Assembly: GCA_965215315.1 (NCBI GenBank)
Contig: CBDCDB010000008.1
Location: 930,001 to 994,000 of the forward strand
DNA length: 64,000 bases
Direction of reading: 5' to 3'
DNA from: Truepera sp965215315
GTDB taxonomy: Bacteria > Deinococcota > Deinococci > Deinococcales > Trueperaceae
Part shown: positions 26,006 through 33,187 of the stretch, in pieces
Numbering within the stretch: the stretch's first letter is position 1
Layout: each line of letters begins with the position of its first letter
Made by a program: the position numbers and the translations under genes
Notes under the pieces: model-generated
Database searches by the model: none
Told to the model about the DNA's origin: nothing
What the model saw: only the letters and a program-made list of their open reading frames with translations

Positions 26006-26443
26006 ATGAGCATAGACCTCGAGGCCATCTTTGAACCGCCCGCTAAACTGCTCGAACAGCTAGACGACGGGCTCACCCAGTTCAATCTCGCCAAGGTCGG
26101 CGGCTGGGAGTGTCACCACATCGCCGTTGCCGCCCGCAAGGACGGCACGCTGATCGGCGGCATTTCCGGTACGGCGCAGTGGGATTGGCTCGAAATCGAA
26201 CTCTTGTGGGTCGAGACGTCAGAGCAGCACCAAGGGATTGGCAGTCGGTTACTTAGAGCAGTTGAGCAAGCCGCAGTAGCCAAAGGCTTCTTGAACAGCC
26301 ACGTTCGCACCGGTGGCTGGCAAGCACTGGGCTTTTACGAAAAACACGGGTACGAGATTTTCGGGCAGTTAGAAGACTACCCGAAAGGCCACACAACATA
26401 TTTTCTCAAAAAGCCGGGTTTGGTTCAGCCCGAAGCTGTTTAG
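26006..26443 (+). CDS. GNAT-family N-acetyltransferase
   Basis: 145 residues. The acetyl-CoA loop region is ELLWVETSEQHQGIGSRLLRAVEQAA (residues about 71-96; Q-x-x-G-I-G), and the C-terminal GFYEKHGYEIFGQLEDYP is also typical of GNAT. No specific acceptor can be deduced. A free-standing gene with its own start at ATG 26006. Confidence 0.88.
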   Translation: MSIDLEAIFEPPAKLLEQLDDGLTQFNLAKVGGWECHHIAVAARKDGTLIGGISGTAQWDWLEIELLWVETSEQHQGIGSRLLRAVEQAAVAKGFLNSHVRTGGWQALGFYEKHGYEIFGQLEDYPKGHTTYFLKKPGLVQPEAV

Positions 26444-26465
26444 TCCAGAGCCGTTTAACCTAAAG

Positions 26466-27428
26466 TCACGTGTTCACCGTAACCGGAGCAACCTGCACAA
26501 TTTCGGAGGGCGGCTTGCCGCGAAACAGCCCTTGCAACAGCTCAGCGCCCTGCACCACTCTCGGCCCCGGACGGCTAAAGTAAGCGTTCGCGTCTACGGC
26601 GTAAACCTGTCCGGCTTTGACGGCGCGAAGCTGCCGCGCTTCAGGGTGTGCGTAAAGTTCTTCAGCGAAAACCGTGTTCTGCTCGAGCCCATATCCACAC
26701 GCCGCGAGCAAAACGAGATCGGGGTCGGTTTTCAGGATTTCTGCCCACAAAACCCGGCGGGATACCATTCCGGGTTGACCTAAGACGTCCACGCCCCCGG
26801 CCGCCCCAACCATTTCCGGAACCCAGTGCCCCGCAGAAAAGGGTGGATCGCTCCACTCGAGCACCAGCACCTTAGGTTTTACAGGCAACGGTTTTACAGG
26901 CAACGGTTTTACAGGCAACGGTTTTACGGGCAACGACGTTTCTTGCAGCGCGTTCCAACGTTTTTGCAACGTCTCGACTAACGCGGCCCCTCGTTCCGGC
27001 ACACCCGCCGCTTCCGCGACCTGCACGATGTCCCTAAAAATCCCTGCAACCGTCGTTCCGGAAAGGGTCAACGTTTTCGCTCCCGGCGGCAGACAAACGG
27101 GCAAGAACTTGAGGGTTTCCTCGACCGTCCCGGCCCCTACTGCGCACACATCGCAGATGCCCTGCGTCACGATCAGATCGGGCTGAAGCCGAGCGAGGAG
27201 GTCGCCGTCAATTTGGTAGAGCGCCCTGCCTGAACGCACCGCGTCAACCACAGCCGCGTCAAGCTCCTGCGGCTCGAGGTCGTGCGGGATGATGCTACTG
27301 GTAATACGGAGTTTTGCGGCGACCTCTCCCGGAAAGTCGCACTCGTGCGACACGGCTACGACGTGCCCCAGCAATTCCAACGCACCCAGAATTTCACTCG
27401 AGCTCGGCAACAAACTGACGATCTTCAT
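26466..27428 (-). CDS. Cytoplasmic BtuF-like cobalamin-binding protein (1)
   Basis: A 320-residue periplasmic-binding-protein fold of the helical-backbone metal-receptor (BtuF/FecB) class. It begins directly with MKIVSLLPSSSEILGALELLGHVVAVSHECDFP and has no signal peptide, so it stays in the cytoplasm. Family features are DLIVTQGICDVCAVG, VLVLEWSDPPFSAGHWVPEMVGAAGG and DPDLVLLAACGYGLEQN. A (Leu-Pro-Val-Lys-Pro)n insert near residues 165-185 comes from a 15-base tandem repeat. Its ATG overlaps the stop of its paralogue (ATGA). The neighbouring adenosyltransferase suggests cobalamin handling. Confidence 0.82.
   Translation of the reverse strand: MKIVSLLPSSSEILGALELLGHVVAVSHECDFPGEVAAKLRITSSIIPHDLEPQELDAAVVDAVRSGRALYQIDGDLLARLQPDLIVTQGICDVCAVGAGTVEETLKFLPVCLPPGAKTLTLSGTTVAGIFRDIVQVAEAAGVPERGAALVETLQKRWNALQETSLPVKPLPVKPLPVKPLPVKPKVLVLEWSDPPFSAGHWVPEMVGAAGGVDVLGQPGMVSRRVLWAEILKTDPDLVLLAACGYGLEQNTVFAEELYAHPEARQLRAVKAGQVYAVDANAYFSRPGPRVVQGAELLQGLFRGKPPSEIVQVAPVTVNT
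26875..26934. repeat. Four tandem 15-base units inside a BtuF-like gene
   Basis: The unit GGTTTTACAGGCAAC occurs four times in a row; the last copy has one base change. It encodes a five-residue Pro/Lys/Val/Leu period in the linker between the two lobes. The reading frame is preserved, so copy-number changes would alter linker length without frameshift. Confidence 0.95.
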
Positions 27429-28201
27429 AAGCTCTCCCCTCGAACCTTTTGCACAATTTCAGCGAGCGCCCGGTAGCCGTAGATTAAACGTGGCCCCGGT
27501 CGCCCCAAAAATGCTTCCGGGACGGCGTAAACATGACCTTTTTTGACCCCCTCGACGCGCTGCCAAGCCGGATTTTGTGCCACGACGTCAGGCCGTACCT
27601 TCTCCGGTTCGACCCCGCACCACGACACGACCATCACGTCCGGATTGAGAAAGGCGAGTTCGTCGTCGCTGATGGGGCGGCTTTTAACGCGTTCTCTGCC
27701 GATGGGGTTTTGTGCGCCGACGAGCTCGAGCAAATCAGTCACCCAGCTGAGCGCCCCCGGCGCAATCGTCGGACGGTTCCACCACTGCACGATGATTCGT
27801 GGTTTTTTTGCGTTAGAACCTCGGTCAACGAATTCGGTTTGCAGCTCGTAAACGAGTCGTTCACCGCGTTCAGCGACACCTAACGCGCGGGCGATTTCGC
27901 GTATGTTCGTGTAAATGTCCCCCAAAAAGATGGGCTCGAGGACTAGGGTCTCGAGTCCTGTCTCATGGAGCGCCTCAACAACCTGTTCATGCCCCGGTAC
28001 CGTTAAAGAAGCGAGTACCAAATCAGGATTCAGGTCTAAAACGGCGTCCATATCAATACCTAAGTCCGGCCCGACACGCGGCAGTTCGCGCACGACCTCC
28101 GCCGGAAAATCCGAGTGGTCATCCACTCCGACGAGCAGGTCGGCGCAGCCCAGCGCGCAGACGATTTCGGTGTTCGAGCACGCGAGCGAAACGACGCGCA
28201 C
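27425..28201 (-). CDS. Cytoplasmic BtuF-like cobalamin-binding protein (2)
   Basis: A 258-residue paralogue of the preceding entry, with the same binding-protein fold and no signal peptide (MRVVSLACSNTEIVCALGCADLLVGVDDHSDFP). Family segments are DLVLASLTVPGHEQVVEAL, IIVQWWNRPTIAPGALSWVTDLLELVG, NPDVMVVSWCGV and VKKGHVYAVPEAFLGRPGPRLIYG. It lies 25 bases after the adenosyltransferase gene and overlaps its paralogue. It may present cobalamin to the adenosyltransferase or buffer it; that is inference. Confidence 0.82.
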   Translation of the reverse strand: MRVVSLACSNTEIVCALGCADLLVGVDDHSDFPAEVVRELPRVGPDLGIDMDAVLDLNPDLVLASLTVPGHEQVVEALHETGLETLVLEPIFLGDIYTNIREIARALGVAERGERLVYELQTEFVDRGSNAKKPRIIVQWWNRPTIAPGALSWVTDLLELVGAQNPIGRERVKSRPISDDELAFLNPDVMVVSWCGVEPEKVRPDVVAQNPAWQRVEGVKKGHVYAVPEAFLGRPGPRLIYGYRALAEIVQKVRGESL

Positions 28202-28226
28202 TAGCTTGCGCCTACTGGTCTACACA

Positions 28227-28802
28227 CTATGTTGCGGGCTTCCGCGCCTGCCATTGGGGGTCTTCGATGCCCGCAGCAACGTTGACGGCCCTTGCTAACA
28301 CAAAGAGCAGGTCAGAGAGCCGGTTGAGATAGACCGTGACCTGCGGGTTGATAGACTCAGTGTGAGACAGCGTGGCGGTGCGGCGTTCGGCGCGGCGCAC
28401 CACCGTGCGGGCGTGGTGCAAAGTGGCTGAGGCTGGGTGGCCACCGGGCAGGATAAAAGCGCGGAGTTCGGGCAGGTCGGCCTCCAAGCGGTCGATGTGA
28501 GCCTCGAGCCCCGTCACATCGGCTCCTGTTAGCGGGACAATGTTCTCACGGTAGCGCGACTCGGGCGTCGCTAAGTCTGCGCCGACATCGAAGAGCGCAC
28601 TTTGCAAGGTGGCGAGTAAACTATCAAACCGGGCTAAACTGCTGGGTTCTAGACTGCCGAGCTGAACGCGGGCAACGCCTACAAGCGCGTTCGCCTCATC
28701 GACTGTGCCGTAGGCCTCGACGCGGCTCGCATCTTTCGGGACGCGTTCGCCGCCGTAAAGTGCGGTCGTGCCCTCGTCGCCGGTTCGGGTATAGATTTTC
28801 AT
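28227..28802 (-). CDS. PduO-type ATP:cob(I)alamin adenosyltransferase
   Basis: 191 residues. It has MKIYTRTGDEGTTALYGGERVPK at the N-terminus (ATP loop), EAYGTVDEANALVGVAR, FILPGGHPASATLHHARTVVRRAERR (the substrate and nucleotide Arg-rich helix), and NRLSDLLFVLARAVN, which together define the PduO/MMAB class. It converts cob(I)alamin and ATP to adenosylcobalamin. It is the first gene of a three-gene unit with two BtuF-like proteins. An inverted repeat lies 33 bases upstream. Confidence 0.93.
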   Translation of the reverse strand: MKIYTRTGDEGTTALYGGERVPKDASRVEAYGTVDEANALVGVARVQLGSLEPSSLARFDSLLATLQSALFDVGADLATPESRYRENIVPLTGADVTGLEAHIDRLEADLPELRAFILPGGHPASATLHHARTVVRRAERRTATLSHTESINPQVTVYLNRLSDLLFVLARAVNVAAGIEDPQWQARKPAT

Positions 28803-28834
28803 CCTTTCAGCTTAAGCCAGCGCAGCGAAAAAGA

Positions 28835-28867
28835 GGTCAGGTACAGTGCCGACGCCGCGACCTGACC
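28835..28867. promoter_or_regulatory. Inverted repeat between the adenosyltransferase and dienelactone hydrolase genes
   Basis: Arms GGTCAGGT (28835-28842) and ACCTGACC (28860-28867) are perfect over 8 bases with a 17-base centre. Read on the minus strand, the hairpin is followed by TCTTTTTC, 20-odd bases before the adenosyltransferase start. It could be an operator in the divergent promoter region or an attenuator hairpin. The sequence does not decide. Confidence 0.45.
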
Positions 28868-28899
28868 CGTAAAGGCGACCTCGAGCGCTACAATCAACT

Positions 28900-29580
28900 A
28901 TGACCCACCGTGAGCTGTCTTTTACGTCCGGCAAAGGTTCCTTACCCGCTTTTTACGCTCGTCCGGAAGGTGACGGGCCGTTTCCCGCCGTCGTCGTCAT
29001 CCACGAGATTTTCGGCCTCAACGACAGCATCCGGCGTGTGGCAGAACGTTTTGCTGAAACCGGCTACGCAGCTCTGGCAGTAGACCTTTTCGGTGGCGGC
29101 AACCGTGCGCTGTGCATGGCCCGCCTGATGAACGGGATGCTCCTGCATTCTCTCGAGCACGTGGGTATCCGCGACCTCAAGGCGGCGCTGGGTTTTTTAG
29201 CTGAACAACCTGAGGTGGACGCCGAACGTCTGGGCGCGATCGGGTTTTGTATGGGCGGCGGTCTGGCAATTGCGTGGGCGTGTACCGACGACCGGTTAGG
29301 CGCTGTCGCCCCGTTTTACGGCATGAATCCGCGCCCGCTAGAGGCCGTCAAACGCAGCTGTCCGGTGGTCGGCTCGTACCCGGAAAAAGACTTTACCAAA
29401 CGGCAGGGCGAAAAGCTGGTGGCAACGTTGACAGAATATGATGTACCGCACGACGTCAAAGTTTACGGCGGCGCGAAACACTCGTTTTTTAACGACCAGG
29501 GGCCGAGGTATGACGCGGCTGCGTCGGAAGATGCGTGGGGGCGGACGCTGGATTTTTTTGAAACGCATCTGGGCGGGTGA
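28900..29580 (+). CDS. Dienelactone hydrolase family protein
   Basis: A 226-residue alpha/beta hydrolase. The nucleophile elbow is AIGFCMGGGLA, with Cys as nucleophile (about residue 115), as in dienelactone hydrolase. VVVIHEIFGLNDSIRRVAERFAETGYAALAVDLF is the typical N-terminal half. The late His of the triad is in GGAKHSFFNDQGPRYD. It is probably a cytoplasmic carboxylester or lactone hydrolase. Single gene. Confidence 0.9.
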   Translation: MTHRELSFTSGKGSLPAFYARPEGDGPFPAVVVIHEIFGLNDSIRRVAERFAETGYAALAVDLFGGGNRALCMARLMNGMLLHSLEHVGIRDLKAALGFLAEQPEVDAERLGAIGFCMGGGLAIAWACTDDRLGAVAPFYGMNPRPLEAVKRSCPVVGSYPEKDFTKRQGEKLVATLTEYDVPHDVKVYGGAKHSFFNDQGPRYDAAASEDAWGRTLDFFETHLGG

Positions 29581-29647
29581 CGTTATTGCCCATTACATTA
29601 AGATATACAGCGTTTCGAGAGGTGTAAAAGCTGAGTTTGAACGCCTC

Positions 29648-30385
29648 CTAGAGTTGCTCGAGTCCCTCTCTAAAGAGTTCGTCAGCCTGACTGACTGCGG
29701 CGGACAACTCGTTAAGTGTGACGACGCTGTAGAGGGTCTCGAGCTGCTTTGTAAGCTCGCCCGGCAGGTCAGTATAAAGATGCTTGAGACCGTAGTCTCG
29801 TTTGGCAGGGCAGTAACGCAACCTTAAAAGCTCGATCAGCGGTTCCAAAACTTCGCTGTGATAGTAGCCGAGCGCCTCGAGCAGCTGCCCTCTTTCAACC
29901 TCTTTGAGTACGAGCACGCGCCGCCACCAGGCAGCTCTCAGCGACTGCACGCCTCTTTTTATTTCATCCAGGTCGGGCTGAGTTTCGGTCCTTTGGACGA
30001 CGCTACGGCGGTCGAACAGTATCTGAAAGGGGTCGCCGGGCGTAAATACCGTCTCGCGCCCATGCTGCTGCAAACACACGTCGATAAACCAAAACGGCGA
30101 CACGTCTGCCAATCGGTAGAACCGCTGTTCGAGCTGGGGGTGAGGATGCGCGGCCTCTTGCTCCACATCCAACGGGCCAAGCTCGAGCAGCGCCGCTCTG
30201 ATGCTCGCAAAAACCTGTGTTTCAAACCCGGCTTCAACATCAGCCCAGAGGTCGATGTCTGAAAAGTCATCAGCGCGACCGGCAGCGTCGGCACCCTCGA
30301 GCCACGTGGCGTAGACGAAAGGTTGTGCAGCCAAGGCAACCTCGGCTTGCTGAATCAAAGTTTGACGCGTCACTCTGTTCGTCAT
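29648..30385 (-). CDS. Nucleotidyltransferase-fold protein
   Basis: About 245 residues from ATG 30385. The N-terminal nucleotidyltransferase motif is ATWLEGADAAGRADDFSDIDLWADV (residues 23-47), where DIDLW gives the two metal Asp. The usual GS at the motif start is EGAD, a divergence. A helical C-terminal region (WWRRVLVLKEVERGQLLEALGYYHSEVLEPLIELLRLRYCP) resembles the C-terminal helices of aminoglycoside nucleotidyltransferase-like proteins. The substrate is unknown. The gene converges with the dienelactone hydrolase gene. Confidence 0.7.
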   Translation of the reverse strand: MTNRVTRQTLIQQAEVALAAQPFVYATWLEGADAAGRADDFSDIDLWADVEAGFETQVFASIRAALLELGPLDVEQEAAHPHPQLEQRFYRLADVSPFWFIDVCLQQHGRETVFTPGDPFQILFDRRSVVQRTETQPDLDEIKRGVQSLRAAWWRRVLVLKEVERGQLLEALGYYHSEVLEPLIELLRLRYCPAKRDYGLKHLYTDLPGELTKQLETLYSVVTLNELSAAVSQADELFREGLEQL

Positions 30386-30517
30386 CAGCTCAGCGTACCC
30401 GAACCCTAAAACTCTGTAACCCCTTCTCCGAGCATTTGTCAATCCGGTACAATTCTCAGTTGTGACCCTACTCGCTTCCCTATCCAAATTTCACCGCTTC
30501 AACCCTGGTCACTCATA

Positions 30518-33106
30518 GTGGAAAGCCGCACCCCACCGCAAAACCTGGACGCCGAACAGAGCGTGCTGGGCAGCATTCTCTTGGATAACGACGTCTACGC
30601 GCAGATTGAAGGTACGCTGCAAGCCGAACATTTTTATAAAGAGTCGCACCGTAAAATCTGGCGGGCGTGTGAACGGCTCTTCCGTCGCAATGAACCGATG
30701 GATTTGGTCACGTTGACCGAAGAGTTACGGCAAACGGGGGAACTCGAGACCGTCGGCAGCGTCCCGTACTTAATTGGCTTGGCTGACAGCGTACCAACCG
30801 CCGCCTACGCCGAAAGTTACGCCCGCATCGTTGCAGAAAAGGCCGTGTTACGCGACCTGATTTCGGCGTCGGGTTCGATTATGCAGACCGCCTATGACCA
30901 GGCCATGCCGCTCGAGCAGATTCTAGACAAGGCCGAGTCAGGTATCTTCGAACTCTCATCGAACAAACGTACCCACGCCTTTGAGGGGATGCCGTCTTTG
31001 GTCGCCGACTCGTTCGCGCAGATTAACGAGCTGTTTACCAATCCTGACCCGATTACGGGTCTCAGAACGGGCTTTAAGGAACTTGACAATATGACGGCGG
31101 GCTTGCAACCCTCATCGCTCAATGTGCTGGCGGCAAGGCCAAGTATGGGCAAGACTGCGCTGGCGCTCACCATCGGTCAGGCGGTTGCTCTACGCGAAGG
31201 AACGACTGTGGGGATTTTTTCGCTCGAGATGTCCGCCGTGCAACTCGTCATGCGGATGCTCTGCAGCGAAGCCCGCGTCGATATGAGCCGGGTGCGCAAC
31301 GGGCAGCTCTCGGATCGGGATTTTCAGCGGTTAGCCGACACTGCCGGACGGATGACCGAAGCCAAAATATTCATTGACGACGCCGCCGAGATGACGGTCA
31401 TGGAACTCCGCAGCCGTTCGCGCAGGCTGATGGCAGAACACAATCTCGGGCTGATTGTGATTGATTATCTGCAGCTGATGCAGGGCTCGAGCCGAAGCGG
31501 AGGCGGTGAAAACCGGCAGCAGGAGATTTCAAATATCTCGCGCGGGCTTAAAGCGTTGGCGAGAGAACTCGACGTCCCGGTATTGGTTCTCTCCCAGCTT
31601 TCTAGAGCTGTCGAATCACGACCGAACAAACGCCCGATGCTTTCAGACTTGCGTGAGTGCGTTACCGGCGATACGCTGGTCAACTTGGCAGACGGTAGCC
31701 GCACACCTATCCGCGACCTCGTTGGGCAGACACCTGAAGTGTTGGCAATGACGTCCACCGGACGCATCGTCCCGGCAGTCAGCGAACTCGTTTGGGAAGT
31801 CGGCGTCAAACCCGTGTTTGAAATCCATACCCGCACGGGCCGCACACTCCGCGCTACCGGAGAACACCGTGTTTATCAGCTTGGGGGTTGGACGACGGTA
31901 GCGGAACTTAAACTCGGTGACAGACTAGCGCTCGCCCATAGTCTCCCTGAACCCGCCGGAGCCGCCTTATGGGACGAAGACCGGCTCGCCTTGTTAGGCC
32001 AACTCGTCGGTGACGGTAGCTACCTAAAAGGTCAGCCACTCCGCTACACCACGGCCTCTGAAGAGAACAGCGCACAGGTGCGCCGCGCTGCGGAGGGCTT
32101 AGGCAGCACAGTCAATCAGCACGAAGGACGAGGCAACTGGCATCAGCTGGTCATCAGCGGAAACGGCAACCGCTGGCAGGCTGCGGGCGTCGGCTCGTGG
32201 CTTAAAGACCTCGGTATCTTTGGTCAACGCTCGAGCCAAAAGCGACTACCGAGCGTCGTATTTACGCTTAACAATAAAAGCGTAGCAACCTTGCTGCGTC
32301 ACCTTTGGGCCACCGACGGCTCCATCTTCGTTCGCGCGGGCAAGAGCAGTTCTCGCATTTATTTTGCGACCTGTAGCGAAGGGCTCGCACGCGACGTTGC
32401 GGCGCTACTCCTAAGGCTCGAGATTGTAGGGTGGGTAAAACACATCCCCCAGAAAACCGGTCAGCCGCTCTGGAACGTCGAGGTGTCAAGTCAGAACGCC
32501 CAACTGCGTTTTCTGGATACGGTCGGCGCGTTCGGCCCACGCGTGAGAGCAGCGGCGGCGCTACGCGGCGTTTTAGAGAACCAAAAAGGTAATCCGAACC
32601 TCGATATACTTCCTCGTGAGGTCTTCGCGCAAGTACGCGCGACGATGGCCCAAAGCGGCGTAAGTCAGCGGGAGATGGCAGCGGCGCGTGGCACGAGCTA
32701 CGGAGGCAGTTCACACTTTCGTTTTGCGCCTTCTCGGGCGGTAGCGGCAAGCTACGCAGCCGTCTTAGGCGACGCTGCACTTGCAACCTTGGCGACGAAC
32801 GATCTTTATTGGGATGAGGTGCTGAGCGTTACGCCAGCGGGTTATGAGCAGGTCTATGACCTCACCGTTCCCGGCCCCGCATCTTGGTTGGCTGATGGAC
32901 TGGTCAGCCATAATTCAGGCGCGATTGAACAAGATGCCGATTTGGTGATGTTTATCTACCGCGACGAATACTACGACCCGCATTCGGAAAAGCAGGGCAT
33001 CGCCGAGATTATTTTGGGCAAACAGCGTAACGGCCCGGTTGGAACGGTCGAGTTACAGTTTCATAACGCGCATGTACGTTTTAACGATCTAGCCAAACAG
33101 CAGTAA
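30518..33106 (+). CDS. dnaB: Replicative DNA helicase DnaB containing an intein
   Basis: 862 codons from GTG 30518. The extein halves join to 443 residues, the normal DnaB length. The N-terminal domain starts TPPQNLDAEQSVLGSILLDN, Walker A is ARPSMGKTALAL, Walker B is LIVIDYLQLMQG, and after the intein comes SGAIEQDADLVMFIYRDEYYD with the arginine finger region. It is the ring helicase that unwinds DNA at the replication fork. The intein sits between RPMLSDLRE and SGAIEQDAD, a conserved DnaB insertion point. Splicing must occur for function. Confidence 0.97.
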   Translation: MESRTPPQNLDAEQSVLGSILLDNDVYAQIEGTLQAEHFYKESHRKIWRACERLFRRNEPMDLVTLTEELRQTGELETVGSVPYLIGLADSVPTAAYAESYARIVAEKAVLRDLISASGSIMQTAYDQAMPLEQILDKAESGIFELSSNKRTHAFEGMPSLVADSFAQINELFTNPDPITGLRTGFKELDNMTAGLQPSSLNVLAARPSMGKTALALTIGQAVALREGTTVGIFSLEMSAVQLVMRMLCSEARVDMSRVRNGQLSDRDFQRLADTAGRMTEAKIFIDDAAEMTVMELRSRSRRLMAEHNLGLIVIDYLQLMQGSSRSGGGENRQQEISNISRGLKALARELDVPVLVLSQLSRAVESRPNKRPMLSDLRECVTGDTLVNLADGSRTPIRDLVGQTPEVLAMTSTGRIVPAVSELVWEVGVKPVFEIHTRTGRTLRATGEHRVYQLGGWTTVAELKLGDRLALAHSLPEPAGAALWDEDRLALLGQLVGDGSYLKGQPLRYTTASEENSAQVRRAAEGLGSTVNQHEGRGNWHQLVISGNGNRWQAAGVGSWLKDLGIFGQRSSQKRLPSVVFTLNNKSVATLLRHLWATDGSIFVRAGKSSSRIYFATCSEGLARDVAALLLRLEIVGWVKHIPQKTGQPLWNVEVSSQNAQLRFLDTVGAFGPRVRAAAALRGVLENQKGNPNLDILPREVFAQVRATMAQSGVSQREMAAARGTSYGGSSHFRFAPSRAVAASYAAVLGDAALATLATNDLYWDEVLSVTPAGYEQVYDLTVPGPASWLADGLVSHNSGAIEQDADLVMFIYRDEYYDPHSEKQGIAEIILGKQRNGPVGTVELQFHNAHVRFNDLAKQQ
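31658..32914 (+). other. DnaB intein with LAGLIDADG homing endonuclease
   Basis: 419 codons. Block A begins with Cys1 (CVTGDTLVNLADGS). Block B holds TLRATGEHRVY with the conserved His. Block F is EQVYDLTVPGP, and block G ends LADGLVSHN with penultimate His and terminal Asn, followed by Ser+1. All splicing residues are present, so it should splice. The endonuclease has both LAGLIDADG helices: LLGQLVGDGSY and LLRHLWATDGSIF, each with its acidic residue. Two CTCGAG sites lie inside, so the insert has adopted some host composition. Confidence 0.95.
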
Positions 33107-33187
33107 TTAGGCGGCAGTGAGCCAAAGCTTCGGCTTATTGCTACTTTTCTCCCATACTTTAGGGAGCGCGAAAGCGTAGACTAGGGA

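Noticed and set aside
28830..28870. GGTCAGGT resembles part of SRP RNA
   Set aside because: The tetraloop and GGAAGCAGCC segments are absent. It is a simple inverted repeat.
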